A stretch of DNA of 64,000 bases from Cryptomeria japonica (Eukaryota; Streptophyta; Pinopsida; Cupressales; Cupressaceae), in the NCBI RefSeq assembly GCF_030272615.1, contig NC_081414.1, positions 235,701,733 through 235,765,732 on the forward strand, in the 5' to 3' direction. This document shows, piece after piece, positions 1-12,636 of this stretch (within the stretch, counting starts at the first letter, position 1; the number at the start of each line of letters is the position of its first letter). The position numbers and the translations under genes are program-made. The notes under the pieces were generated by a model. That model had not been told where the DNA came from. It ran no database searches and was given only the letters and a program-made list of their open reading frames with translations.

Positions 1-115
1 GATATCCAATTTTCTAAGGCAAATATATTTCGACAGTGACAGCTCGTGAGTCATTTTTAACTCACGGGCTGCGCGATTTTATTAAAATTCGATATCCGAT
101 GCACCCGATATCCGG
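1..115. repeat. GATATCC-bearing terminal-repeat-like region with hairpin
   Basis: GATATCC occurs three times here, at positions 1, 91 and 108. Bases 80-99 read ATTAAAATTCGATATCCGAT. The complement of 8624-8643 matches this at 18 of 20 positions, so the two could be inverted ends of one element. Part of the match is trivial because the right-hand copy is itself palindromic. Bases 40-51 and 60-71 form a near-perfect 12-bp stem around an AT loop. I infer a transposon end but cannot define its first base, because the window may cut through it. Confidence 0.4.
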
Positions 116-331
116 TGTTTTGGCAAAAAAATGCTAAAAAATAGATTGAAAGGTAAGAATTTTATTGTTTTCAATCATTTTCATTCATTTTTTGTATTTT
201 TTGTTAATGTTTATTTGATTTTTCATTGAAAATATGGTTTTTTTCATGAAAACAAGGTTTTTTTTAATCAAATACCTAATTGTTTAAATTTGTTAACTAA
301 ATTTAATTGTTTACATTCAATTAGGTTAAAA

Positions 332-2230
332 ATGGGGGATAACAATGAAAACACTGACCAACCACAATTGCAACAACCAAACCCTCCTTTGCCAAACCCC
401 CCCTCAATTCAGGATTTGATTGCACAAAATTTGAATGAATTGAGGGGGATTGCAGAAGTATATCGTAGGATCCCTCGTCTAAACCCAATGTTTGATCCTC
501 TCACGTCGATCATAAAGAGTATGGAAACCATGACTGAGGAGCACAATGCCACCCTTTTGTGGCGAGACTCTATGAGGGAAAAATATGCAGATGGCTTGTC
601 GTATAAGAATATCAAGGATCTCGAGATATCCAAAGCCGCTATTGCCTCATTGTTTGTCAATCCCCACACTGGTCAACCCGTAGATCCAAAAAAAAAAAAC
701 TTTCTATTAAATGGTGCACAAATGATGGTATTGTGAAAAACTTTTGGGATCGTTCGTGGATGGTTTTCGACAAACCACCCAACAACAATCTTGATATCCC
801 CTTCTATTTCATAAAAAAATTGTATGTTGAGTTTGTTTTACGCAAACATGTGAACTACTTTGACATCCAACCTTTCCAGGGTGTAGGTTTAGGTATGCCC
901 CAAAATAGACCTGGGGCAGTCAGAGTAGTCCAGGGCCCATATGTCCCCCCTCCTCCTATTGATCCCCCACCTGCAGTGCAGCATCCTGATATCATTTGTG
1001 AGGCGGCTTCATGAACCATATCAGCTATTCACTCTTTGAGTAGCCTTTTGGTTTCTCAGGTTGGGTCAGTAGCGGTGCATCTAGTGGCGATGACACGTCA
1101 TCCTCGGCTCCACACATATGCGTGCCCCATAGTTGTGACATGTGTGGGCACGTATGCCTGGGTCCAGTTGGACAACCCGTTGATCCTCCTAGGGACAGTG
1201 CAGATTATGAGGTGTACGAGATGCATGATGCACTAGATATTATTACACAGACTGGAGGATACCCTGGGGAGTCCTCACATGCTAGAGGCGAGGAGGCACC
1301 ATCATCATACATTGATGATGTAGTGGTAAGATTTGTATTTTCACAGTTCATGTTATATTTTAAATGAATATTTATAATCTAGATAATAATAAGTACTAAT
1401 TTTTATTTACATGGTCTATTTAACAGTTGATGACTAAGGAGGAGTTGAGACAGATTCAGGAGGGCACCTTGTCAGCCATTTCATTTGGCCTTCATAGCTT
1501 GATGGTACATATATTATTGCACCTAGTCATGTGTATTTTATTGTACATACATGCTCATCATTTATATTGGTATTAATTAGATTATGTAGTAACTTGCATG
1601 TATATCTTATTTTACTCTTGTAGGGCACAAGCAGCATGAGTGCGGGGCAATGTGATTTAGGATCTGGTAGTGCAGTTGGAGACAAGGGAAAGGTAATTGA
1701 ATGCAAATATGATTGAATGAATAGTTTAAATAACTTATAGTGATTATACATGTCTAGACATAGATTGATAGTTTCAAATACTTGTTGTGTATATATACAG
1801 AGAATTCTTGGCTTCACATCCTTGATGACTACACCCAGTATACCTGAAGAAGAAGAAGAGATGCCTCGAGTAGATGTGTGTTTATTTTATTTTTGATTAG
1901 TAGATATAATTTGTTATTATCAGTGACAATTATATGCTAACTTGTATCAATGTCATGTTTCTGAACATATGTAGGTTGTGTATGAAAATATTCAAAACAT
2001 ACCTCCTCTACCGAAGAGATACATCAAGAGTCCTGGAAAGCTGAAGAGAAAACGTGGAGATGAGGTAAACATGAATAGTTCAATTATAGTTCATTTTTAT
2101 GTTAACTTTTTGAATGTGAATTATATAATATAACTAATATTAATCGTGGTTTGTTTTTCTTGTGCAGGATCCTTCAGAGCCGAGCAGTGCGGCGAAGAGG
2201 ATCGATTTTGATGATCCATCAGTAGCTTAG
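332..2230 (+). CDS. Seven-exon transposon-associated gene of unknown function
   Basis: I do not recognise the family. The model is exons 332-997, 1060-1325, 1427-1504, 1624-1692, 1801-1875, 1975-2064 and 2168-2230, ending in TAG. Every intron begins GT and ends AG, and the frame stays open across all six joins. The first join is phase 1 and completes a Cys codon; the others are phase 0. The N-terminus is rich in Asn, Gln and Pro. A central segment has aromatic residues (KNFW, RSWMVF, YFIKK). Exon 2 has a Cys/His cluster (CDMCGHVC). The C-terminus is basic (KLKRKRGDE), like a nuclear localisation signal. The only break is an A-run near 688-699, where the frame must shift by one; this could be a sequencing error. 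The ATG at 332 is the first in frame. The first intron is short (62 bp). The gene converges on the transposase-like pseudogene at 5554-8437, so I infer an accessory protein of the same transposon. Confidence 0.6.
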
Positions 2231-2566
2231 GATGTTATAGATAGTTTTGGGATGCTTGCATGTCTAGTTGGCATGTATATTTTGTATATGGACATACATT
2301 CACATATTTAGACATACATTTTGTTTCAATTGGTGTTTATGCCATATTTGTGTATGGCATTTGTAATCATTTGACATTTTTATATATATAGAAGTTGACA
2401 TTCGATCATATAAATTATTGCTCATCTGTGCGTGGTGTTATCATGGAAATCTTTAATCTTCATTCCAATAATTAACAATGGTTAATAATGGTTATTTAAT
2501 GAACAATACAATTCATTTAATGAACAATACAATACAATTCATTTAATGAACAATACTTGATACAAT
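2231..2566. other. Non-coding 3' flank with small direct repeat
   Basis: AT-rich sequence downstream of the seven-exon gene. Between about 2490 and 2560 the phrase ATTCATTTAATGAACAATAC recurs three times, a short degenerate tandem repeat. I see no gene here. Confidence 0.5.
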
Positions 2567-4292
2567 TCATTATTACCCTATGCATGGTCCTATTTTTCCC
2601 CCCACCTTGGTTGAACACTTGGGGTTTTATTAGGGTAGCAATTTTTCGGTTGGCGAAAAAATCGTCAGTCTCACTCAATCGAATGTTGTCACGTGGCCAA
2701 TTTCTTGTTCAGCTCGTCACGATGATGAACCGTCAGCTCTGACATGTCCAGTTAGGCATTATTACCCTATGCATGCTCCTATTTTGCCCCCCCACTTGAT
2801 CAAACGCTCGGGGTCATACCCTACCGATGTCGTCCCTTGAGCGCCCTAAGTGGTCAAAATTGTCAAACTTTGATAGGCCCTAACTCGGAACCCGTGGCAC
2901 CTACGAACAATCCATTTGAACCTATGAGGCCATGAGAGGGGTCCCTACAAAATGCTATCTCATTTTTTCAAGTTTCCCTATGGTTTTATTAGGGCAGCAA
3001 TTTTTCAGTTGGCGAAAAAATCGTCAGTCTCACTCAATCGAATGTTATCGTGTGGCCAATTTCCCGTTCAGCTCGTCACGATGACGAACCGTCAGCTCCA
3101 ACATGTCTAGTTAGGAATTATTACCCTATGCATGCTCCTATTTCCCCCCCCACTCGATCGAACGCTCGGGGTCATACCCTACCGATGTCATCCCTTGAGC
3201 ACCCTGAGTGCTCAAAATTATCAAACTTTGACGGGCCCTAACTCAGAATCCGTGGCACCTGCGAACGATACATTTGAGCCTATAGGGCCATGAGAGGGGT
3301 CCCTACAAAAGCCTATCTTGGTTTTTCAATTTACCCTACGGTTTTATTAGGGCAGCAATTTTTCAGTTGGCGAAAAAATCTTCAGTCTCACTCAATCAAA
3401 TGTTGTTGCGTGGCCAATTTCTTGTTCTGCTCATCACAATGATGAACCGTCAGCTTTGACATGTCTAATTAGGCATTATTACCCTATGCATGCTCCTATT
3501 TTCCCCCCCCCACTTGGTCGAACGCTCAAGGTCATACCCTATCGCCGTTGTCCCTTGAGCGCCCTAAGTGCTAAAAATTGTCAAACTTTGATGGGCCCTA
3601 ACTCGGAATCCATGGAACCTGCAAAATATCCGTTTGAACCTACGGGGCCACAAGAGGGGTCCCTACAAAATCCTATCTCGGTTTTTCAATTTGCCTTATG
3701 GTTTTATTAGGGCAGCAATATTTCGGTTGGCGAAAAAATCATCAGTCTCACTCAATCGACTGTTGTCGTGTGGCCAATTTCTCGTTCTTCTCATTGCGAT
3801 GACAAACCGTCAGCTCTGACATGTCCAATTAGGCATTATTACCCTATGCATGCTCCTATTTTTCCCCCCCACTCGATCGAACTCTCGGGGTCATACCCTA
3901 CCGGCATCGTCCCTTGAGCGCCCTAAGTGCTAAAAATTGTCAAACTTTGACGGGCCCTAACTCGGAATCTGTAGCACCTGCGAACAATTTGTTTGAACCT
4001 ATGGGGCCATAAGAGGGGTCCCTACAAAAGCCTATCTTGGTTTTTCAAGTTTCCCTATGGTTTTATTAGGGCAGCAATTTTTTAGTTGGCAAAAAAATCA
4101 TTAGTCTTACTCAATCAAGTGTTGTCGCGTGGCCAATTTCTCGTTCAGCTCATCGCGATGATGAACCGTCAGCTTTGACATGTCCAGTTAGGCATTATTA
4201 CCCTATGCATCCTCCTATTTTTCCCCCCCACTCGATCGAACACTCGGGGTCATACCCTACCGGCATCGTCCCTTGAGCGCCCTAAGTGCTAA
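2567..4292 (+). repeat. 359-bp tandem repeat, about five copies
   Basis: The marker phrase ATTATTACCCTATGCAT starts at 2569, 2758, 3117, 3475, 3835 and 4194, giving spacings of 189, 359, 358, 360 and 359 bp. The first unit lacks about 170 internal bases. Each full unit holds a GGCGAAAAAATC motif, a run of C, a segment near AACTCGGAATCC and a closing GGTTTTATTAGGGCAGC. Copies differ by scattered substitutions, many of them C/T or G/A. The array lies between two convergent transposon genes. It is not coding; short open frames here are chance. Confidence 0.9.
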
Positions 4293-5553
4293 AATTATAT
4301 ATAAACAAGCATTACACTGTAGACACATAATGATCATCAATATGTCCATGTATTGTATACACATAATTACCATTACACTTGCATGTGACATCCATGAAGG
4401 GATATGCAAACATGATTTTTTTTTTCATTATCAATACAACTACACCAATGTACTCATGTACAAATACATGGACATTATCATCAATATAACTAAACCGATT
4501 TTCTCGTGGACATTGTATATCATCATAACAATGTTACATCAATTCACATCCATATACAAATACAACATCCCACTTCATCTTTATCAGAGATCCTCATGTC
4601 CTAAGAGAAAAGCTTACGTACAACAATGCCTGCATATAAATGAAGACCAAAATAAGTAACCTTTTTATGCGGAATGAATGTGCTACAAGAAACAAATTAT
4701 AACACTTAATACAAATTAGTTTGGCAAATTATAAATAGATCATTTGAAACATTTTTAAGACACACAAGATTGTATAATTACGAAACTTACCAGTTTCTTT
4801 GCAAAGTATACAAGCATAACTTTGAAGAAAGACGCATGTTGATTAAAGCCCTTCTCACTGCATTTCTCTGCATGGTTGAAGACGATGGTAGATATGGTCA
4901 TTTCTAAATAGCAATACATTCACTTGACTTAATGTTTATGCACAAAATTTTATCTCATTAATGCACAAAGGAATATGTACCATCACCAAGAGAGGGTCTT
5001 GTCAACGGTGAATGATCTAGCATGAACCTATATTTTTAAGAATTGTTAGTCTATACATAAAATGCATGGATGAACATAAAGGCTTCATGATAATCACTTC
5101 AACTGAAATACATGATAATAAATGAAAAGGTTGGATTATATACCACAAAAATACGTCCCTTCGAATTATATCAACAGAACCCACTATGTTGACACAAAAA
5201 ATCATAATGTGATACTATTGTATATCATCAAAAAAGACCTGCATAAGCATAAAGGTTTTGCGATAATTATATCATCAAAAATTGTCAAATAGTGTTCTCT
5301 AATAAAAAAAATTGTAAAGCTCATCAAATGCATGATAATAAGTCGTGTTGCAAAAATATGTCCCTTTCGATTATATCGAGTGTACCTGCTATGTGCATGC
5401 AAAAACCGTGTTGCCAAAAAAAATGTTCATTAATAGACCTACATTTTCAACACATCCTTAATATACACGTAACAAACTTGAATATTAAGGTTTAATGATC
5501 ATTGTTTGAAATGAAATGCATGATAAAAAAAATAAGGCACCATTAAAGACCTA
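4293..5553. other. AT-rich region with diverged direct repeats
   Basis: No gene recognised. Between about 5010 and 5540 three diverged copies of a 170-240 bp segment can be seen. They share phrases such as AACATAAAGGCTTCATGATAA and a block resembling the complement of GAAAGGGACATATTTTTG. On the minus strand AACTG|GTAAGTTT near 4795 looks like a splice donor and several AG acceptor-like sites occur. Untranslated 3' exons of the transposase-like gene are therefore possible but unproven. Confidence 0.4.
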
Positions 5554-8437
5554 CTACTCAAGTGTGCCTGAAGGGTCATCTCTTTGCTTAAGAGTATCCA
5601 GTATTGCTTCATGATCAGCAGTAGTCACTGTCCATAGCTCTTTGGTCTTCGGTTTTCAACAACTTGACATTTGTAGCTATAATAAGGTGTGAATACATTA
5701 TAATGGTTTTGGGTCTCTCATAGTCTTCAAATGTAGGTATGCCATTCTTTCTAATCATGTATGTTCGCAAGCAAGTTCCCACAACAACAACTAAACTTGT
5801 AGGATATGTGAACCCGTCATCATCTATCACTAGTTGTGTTAGCTTTTGTTTTCCTTGTACACATTGTGCCAACCAATATTCTGATCTCTCTTCATTCCCT
5901 TGCGGTGCGACAACTGCAAAAACATGTTCTGGTTGTACAAGATCTGATAGATGATCATACTCAAGTGAACTTTCCATGTCATCATTTGACAAGGATATTG
6001 TTTGAGATAAAGGAGTTAGATAGTGGGGAACCCACGTATCAACCCACTCACTTGACTCGCACTAATCCCAATCACACCGAACACAACTTTGACAAAAACA
6101 AGCCAACGCTCATATCCAAATGGTCTACGTACAAGCATCTGAGCTGAGAAATGAATGCATCTTTGAAGAATCTTTAATTGTTTGACAATCCAATCTATCT
6201 CCCACTGTTCCCTCCTCAACCAACCCAAAGAATCTAGTCATTATTGAATCAAGAGTACCTCCATGTGACAATGCTAAACTACACCAATCAACAATAGAAC
6301 GTGCATCAGAGAAATTTGCACCTGAAATCCTCAATTGCTCCTTAACTACAGCTCTCTTCAAACATGCACCTACTCCATCATACTCTCCCTTCCCATAGCC
6401 TGCCTAAAAAAAAGCACCAATAATGAGGTATACACCTCTCTACATGCATTCTACTCAACCAATAAAACATACGGGCATTCTTGAATTGACCCGTATAGTT
6501 ATCTGACCATATTATATGTCGGTCAATTGCAATATCTTTCTCATGCAAGAACTCAAAAAAATTCTCGAAAGAAAGTTGCACATACTCGGAGGAGTGTGAT
6601 CTATCATCACTCATATAAAAATGATACTCCCTAATTATCTTCCTGTCCTCTTCTATACTATTAGGAGCATGTCTATATGTAATGTGAACAAAAATAGCAA
6701 TCTGGACTAAATTGTAGTACTGAGACTGTACCTCATTATGTGGTTGCAATGTATAGTTCTCTGCAAAATCAACCACCGATACAATAGTGCCAATCGGGAA
6801 AGAGTTCTTACACATCCTGAACTGTTGATCCAATCACTGAGACCTATGGGTGTGCCTTGCATACTTGTAGAAAATATTTTCCTTAAAATCCAAAATTAAA
6901 TCAGCAATACTCACTTCTCTTGAGACTAATTCGCATCTAGAACCTTCACCTCCACTCTTCAAAGTATATTTCACTATCTCCTATCTTTTTTTCTCAACAT
7001 AATTCTTTCCAAACTTGTGTTCTCTGCCCTCATGAAAACATGAAACAAACTTTGACAACCCACCACATTCTAAGCACTTTCATTCAAACAATCATTTCTA
7101 TAGAAATAGCAGCCATCATCTCTAGGGCATAAAAATAGATCTTACAAGTCTCTTGATGATCTCGTAAATAGCATTGCACCACACTCCTGCAACATCTCAT
7201 TAGTATGCATCGTAGAACGAATATGACATAAAAGTTCATGGTACATTGAAAACTCCACATGGTACTTGCAACAACAAGTATTGTGAATCTTAAGAGGAAC
7301 ACAATAAAATGGTTTCAAAGATTCAAAAGCCCTTTGTGATATTTGCAAAGTTGGATGTAATTCACAAAAAAATTTGTACAACATTGTTTGTCTTGATTCC
7401 AAGAAATGTTTGGGATGCGGTGTGCAGTCTCGGTTGCCGATTCTTAATTTCAAAATGTTCTTTACATTGGGTGGCACTCTAGAATTAGAGTGCCAAAATT
7501 GTTGAATCTCCTCCTTCACATTGTTAATCAACTTTCTATCAACATGTGGAATCCTCCCACCAAATGCCCATGTATCTTGTTGAAGTGGATCGTCAAGTCT
7601 TTGTCTTCATGCAAGTGCTCTATCCAAAGTTTTACAGTTTATGTTAAAATCAACACAAGTTTGACTCATTTGACGAGCCTTCCTCAATTTATGGCTTACT
7701 AAGGAGGTTGTAATCACTCTTCGAGTGGCTCTCTTATCTCTTTCTTTGGTATTCTTTCCAATAGAATTGAGAACGTCAAATAGATTTTTTGCAATAATAG
7801 GATTTCTCTCCATCTTCTTGTTCATACGAATCTTCAATTTGTTTAGCAATGGTCTCATCTTTATCATCTTTAGCAATTGAACAAAGAGTTGGCATTTCTT
7901 GATCAATGTCTTATTGCTAAAATTTTGGTTGAAAAGTTGTGTAGCCCACAACCAAATGGTTCTTGTTGACCTCTTGCCTTCAAGATTCACAATAATGTTC
8001 TCATCGATTTCAAATAACCATTTTGGGGTTCTTGAAGGTCTTGGATTTGGAATTTGTCTTTCATCCATGAGATGGTCTTCATTTCTAAAGTAATTAGGTG
8101 TTACACATGGTTCACTTGGTTGAGCAATTCCACCTTCAATGTTAAATTTTTCCACATTTTCACCTCCTATGTCAAAATTTTCCACATGTTGAACGTTTTC
8201 ATTATCACTTTCAACATTTTCAAAATTTTCACTTTCAAAATCTACATTTTCATTTTCAATAACTTGTGGCACATTTTCAAATTCAATTTCCTCTTCAATT
8301 GAAGTAACATTAGCAATATTTAACATACCTTGTCTTCTCCTCCTATGACATTCTCCATCTCTTTCTCTATACACTTCAATTTGGTCAGTTGAAAGTTTTC
8401 TTTTGCGTTTAGACTTCCGACGACTACTACTCCCCAT
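5554..8437 (-). pseudogene. DDE-like transposase pseudogene (DFAENY / SDN-QFK / GKG-DG family)
   Basis: About 950 codons, starting at the ATG at 8437 (MGSSSRRKSKRKRK, a basic nuclear-targeting-like N-terminus). An acidic Asn/Glu-rich stretch follows, then a segment with HPTLQIS, LKPFY and CCCKYH (around 7300), a Cys-rich part near 7050, and the motif VVDFAENY near 6760. WSDNYTGQFKN comes next near 6490, then GYGKGEYDGVGACLKRA near 6370, and a C-x-C-x2-C-x2-C cluster near 6090. The order of Asp-bearing motifs is that of a widespread eukaryotic transposase-like family I cannot name with confidence. Breaks: TGA at 7607-7609, stops near 7110, a shift in an 8-T run near 6404 between FYWLSRMH...WCFF and GYGKG, TAG at 6062-6064, and a shift near 5640. 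The C-terminal frame reaches a stop at 5554. It probably mobilised the element that also holds the convergent gene at 332-2230, but this copy looks inactive. Confidence 0.65.
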
Positions 8438-8617
8438 TTCCCTCCACACAAATGCTCCTAAAATGATTGACAATGTAAGTTTTGACTTTAAGAATCTTCA
8501 AAAAGCACAAATTTGTCTCAACCTATTTGAAAAGCTGTGATCATCGACAGAAAACAGAATATGCAAACTGTGGGCCGTTGGAATCCACAAAATGGCCCAC
8601 AAGGCTTTTTTTTTATG

Positions 8618-8643
8618 TACAAAAATCGGATATCCGATTTTAA
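8618..8643 (+). repeat. Left inverted end (GGATATCC palindrome)
   Basis: Contains the palindrome ATCGGATATCCGAT. One side matches the complement of 12637-12658. The other side resembles the complement of 80-99. It may thus serve as an end of either the foldback-like structure or the two-gene element to its left. A weaker variant (AATCCGATATTAGATTTTA) lies near 8725. Confidence 0.5.
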
Positions 8644-8756
8644 TGTATAAATTTGTGGTCCCCAAAAATTTTCCCATTGCTGCCTTTTATTTACTGAACT
8701 ACCACATTAATGGTAATCCCATAAATCCGATATTAGATTTTATTAGTCATATTTTA

Positions 8757-8812
8757 GAGAGAGAGAGAAGGAGAGGGAGAGAGGGACAAAGAGAGAGAGA
8801 GAGAGAGAGGAG

Positions 8813-8848
<36 letters not shown>

Positions 8849-8936
8849 GGGGAGAGAGAGAGGAGGAGGAGAGGGAGAGAGAGCAAGACAGAGACAGAGA
8901 GAGACAGAGACAAAGAGGGAAAGGGAGAGGGAGAGA
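8757..8936 (+). repeat. (GA)n purine-rich microsatellite
   Basis: Almost pure A/G for about 180 bases with interruptions such as GGAGGA and GACAGAGACA. It mirrors the (CT)n tract at 12171-12606, so the two would pair in a folded structure. Confidence 0.9.
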
Positions 8937-11900
8937 TATTAGGGGTCATATGGTGTCCCACAACCCCTTAGAATACCATATGACCCCTTAAGACACCATA
9001 TTTGTGTCCATAGGGGTCATATGGTGTCATTAGGGGTCATTTGGTGTCCATAGGTGTCATATGGTGTCCTGGGACACCATATGACCCCTTAAGACACCAA
9101 ATTGTGTCGTTATGGATCATATGTTGTCCCAAGGGGTCGTAAGACACAATATGACCCAAAGCAACCCAATATGGTGTCATTAGGGGTCATATGGTGTCCT
9201 AAGGGGTCATATGATGTCTTAAAGGGGTCATATGACACAATATGACCCACTAGGACACAATATGACTCATAACGACCAAATATGGTGTCTTAAGGGGTCA
9301 TATGGGGTCCTAAGGGGTAGTAGGACACCATATGACCCCTATGGACACCATAGGACCCCTTAAGACACCAAATTGTGTCGTTAGGGGTCATATGGTGTCC
9401 CATGAACCCAAAGCGACCCAATATGGTGTCATAACGGGTCGTATGGTGTCCTAAGGGGTCATAAGGGTTCATGGGACCCCATATGACCCCTAAGGACAAT
9501 ATGAGACCCCTTATGACACCATATGGTGTCATTAGGGGTCATATGGTGTCCATAGGCATCATATGGTGTCCTAGGACACCATATGACCCCTTAAGAAACC
9601 AAATTATGTCGTTATGGGTCATATGTTGTCCTAAGGGGTTTTAAGACACAATATGACCCCTTAGGACACAATATGACCCAAAGTGACCCAATATGGTGTC
9701 ATTAGGGGTCATATGGTGTCCTAAGGGGTCATATGATGTCTTAAAGGGGTCATATGACACAATATGACTGACTAGGACACAATATAACCCATAACGACCA
9801 AATATGGTGTCTTAAGGGGTCATATGGTGTCCTAAGGGGTCATAGGACACCATATGACCCCTATGGACACCATAGGACCCCTTATGACACCATATGGTGT
9901 TGTAAGGGGTCATATGGTATCCTAAGGGGTTGTAGGACACAATATGACCCCTTAGGACACAATATGACCCAAAGCGACCCAATATGGTGTCATAACGGGT
10001 CTTATGGTGTCCTAAGGGGTCATAAGGGTTCATGGGACACCATATGACCCCTAAGGACAACATACAACCCCTTATGACACCATATGGTGTTGCTAGGGGT
10101 CATATGGTGTCCATAGGCGTCATATGGTGTCCTCAGACACCATATGACCCCTTAAGACACCAAATTGTGTCGTTATGGGTCATATGTTGTCCTGAGGGGT
10201 TGTAAGACACAATATGACCCAAAGCGGCCCAATAAGGTGTCATTAGGGGTCATATGGTGTCCTAAGGGGTCATATGATGTCTTAAAGGGTTCATATGACA
10301 CAATATGACCCATAACAACCAAATATGGTGTCTTAAGGGGTCATATGGTGTCCTAAGGGGTTGTAGGACACCATAGGACCCCTTAAGACACCAAATTGTG
10401 TCATTAGGGGTCATATGGTGTCCTAAGGGGTCATATAGTGTCCCATGAACCCTTATGACCTCTTAGGACACCATATGACCCCTAATGACACCATATTGGG
10501 TCACTTTGGGTCATATTTTGTCCTACGACCCCTTAGGACACCATATGACCCCTAACAACATGATTTGGTGTCTTAAGGGGTCCTATGGTGTCGTTAAGGG
10601 TCATATGATGTCCATAGGGGTCATATGGTGTCTTGGGACACCAAATGACCCCTTGAGACACCAAATTGTGTCGTTATGGGTCATATGTTGTCCTAAGGGG
10701 TCGTAAGACATAATATGACCCCTTAGGACATAATATGACCCAAAGCGACCCAATACGATGTCATTGGGGGTCATATGGTGTCCCAAGACACCATATGACC
10801 CCTATGGACACCATATGACCCCTAACGACACCATAGCACCCCTGAAGACACCAAATCATGTTGTTAGGAGTCATATGTTGTCCTAAGGGGTCGTAAGACA
10901 CAATATGACCCCTTAGGACACAATATGACCCAAAGCGACCCAATATGGTGTCATTAGGGGTCATATGGTGTCCCAAAACACCATATGACCCCTATGGACA
11001 CCATATGACCCCTAACGACACCATAGGACCCCTTAAGACACCAAATCATGTCGTTAGGGGCCATATGGTGTCCTAAGGGGTCGTAGGACACAATATGACC
11101 CCTTAGGACATAATATGACCCAAAGCGACCCAATATGGTGTCATTAGGGGTCATATTATGTCCTAAGAGGTCATAAGGGTTCATGGGACACAATATGACC
11201 CCTTAGGACACCATATGACCCCTTAAGACACCATATTTGATCGTTATGGGTCATATTGTGTCCTAGTGGGTCATATTGTGTCATATTACCCCTTTAAGAC
11301 ATCATATGACCCCTTAGGACACCATATGACCCCTAATGACACCATATTGGGTCACTTTGGGTCATATTGTGTCCTAAGGGGTCATATTGTGTCTTACGAC
11401 CCCTTAAGACAACATATGACCCATAACGACACAATTTGGTGTCTTAAGGAGTCATATGGTGTCCGAGAACACCATATGATGCCTATAGACACCATATGAC
11501 CCCTAACGACACCATATGGTGTCATAAGGGGTTGTATGTTGTCCTTAGGGGTCATATGGTGTCCCATGAACCCTTATGACCCCTTAGGACACCATACGAC
11601 CCAGTATGGCACCATATTGGGTCGCTTTGGGTCATATTGTGTCCTAAGGGGTCATATTGTGTCCTAAGACCCCTTAGGACACCATATGTGTCCATAGGGA
11701 TCATATGGTGTCCTACTACCCCTTAGGACCCCATATGACCCCTCAAGACACCATATTTGGTTGTTATGGGTCATATTGTGTCCTAGTGGGTCATATTGTG
11801 TCATATGACCCCTTTAAGACATCATATGACCCCTTAGGACACCATATGACCCCTAATGACACCATATTGGATTGCTTTGGGTCATATTGTGTCCTAAAGG

Positions 11901-12170
11901 GTCATATTGTGTCTTACGACCCCTTAGGACAACATATGACCCATAACGACACAATTTGGTGTCTTAAGGGGTCATATGGTGTCTTAGGACACCATATGAT
12001 GCCTATGGACACCATATGACCCCTTATGAAACCATATGGTGGTGTCATTAGGGGTCGTATGTTGTCCTTAGGGGTCATATGGTGTCCCATGAACCCTTAT
12101 GACCCCTTAGGACACCATACGACCCATTATGACACCATATTGGGTCGCTTTGGGTCTTATGGTGTCTTAA
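8937..12170. repeat. 20-bp minisatellite GGGGTCATATGGTGTCCTAA in both orientations
   Basis: About 3.2 kb of variants of a 20-bp unit centred on the palindrome CATATG. Many units are inverted (TTAGGACACCATATGACCCC). Longer phrases show a higher-order pattern of roughly 200-280 bp. ACCCAAAGCGACCCAATATGG occurs forward near 9150, 9405, 9676, 9965, 10735, 10925 and 11115. Its reverse form occurs near 10490, 11340, 11600, 11870 and 12130. Orientation thus switches mainly between about 10.5 and 11.3 kb. Units often differ at CpG sites (CGAC/CAAC/TGAC). Open frames of 60-104 codons arise on both strands from this periodicity and are not genes. Confidence 0.9.
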
Positions 12171-12345
12171 TCTCTCTCTGTCCCCCTCTCCCCTAATCTC
12201 TCTCTCTCTCCCCTAAACTCTCTCTCCCTCTCCTTCTCTCTCTCTCTCTCTCTCTCCCCCCTAATCTCTCTCTATCCCTCTCCCCTAATCTCTCCATCTA
12301 TCTCTCTCTCCCCTAATCTCTCTCTATCTCTCTCTCCCTTCTCTC

Positions 12346-12425
<80 letters not shown>

Positions 12426-12513
12426 TCCTTCTATCCATCACTCCCTTCCTCCCCATCTCTCTCTCTCCCTCTCTCTCCCTCTTCGTTAATCTCTTTATCT
12501 CTCTCTCCCTTTC

Positions 12514-12606
<93 letters not shown>
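12171..12606 (+). repeat. (CT)n pyrimidine-rich microsatellite
   Basis: About 430 bases of nearly pure C/T, including two long uninterrupted (CT)n runs (about 12351-12421 and 12521-12605) separated by CCCTTCCTTC-like interruptions and CCCCTAATCTC blocks. It is the strand-complement counterpart of 8757-8936. Arg/Glu-repeat open frames here are artefacts of the repeat. Confidence 0.95.
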
Positions 12607-12609
<3 letters not shown>

Positions 12610-12636
12610 TAATATCATATACTAATTTATTTATAT

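Noticed and set aside
80-8643. Firm terminal inverted repeat of the two-gene element
   Set aside because: Kept only as a suggestion: the match is about 20 bases, the right copy is self-palindromic, and no target duplication could be confirmed.
9290-12019. Open frames of 60-104 codons on both strands with TPNDTIWCLKGSYGV-like repeats
   Set aside because: They follow from the 20-bp minisatellite, which lacks stops in some frames; they occur on both strands and have no domain character.
8937-12170. CRISPR-like array
   Set aside because: Units are contiguous without unique spacers, occur in both orientations and lie in plant nuclear DNA with introns and LTR elements.
12313-12618. Arg/Glu repeat open frame
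   Set aside because: Pure translation of the (CT)n/(GA)n microsatellite.
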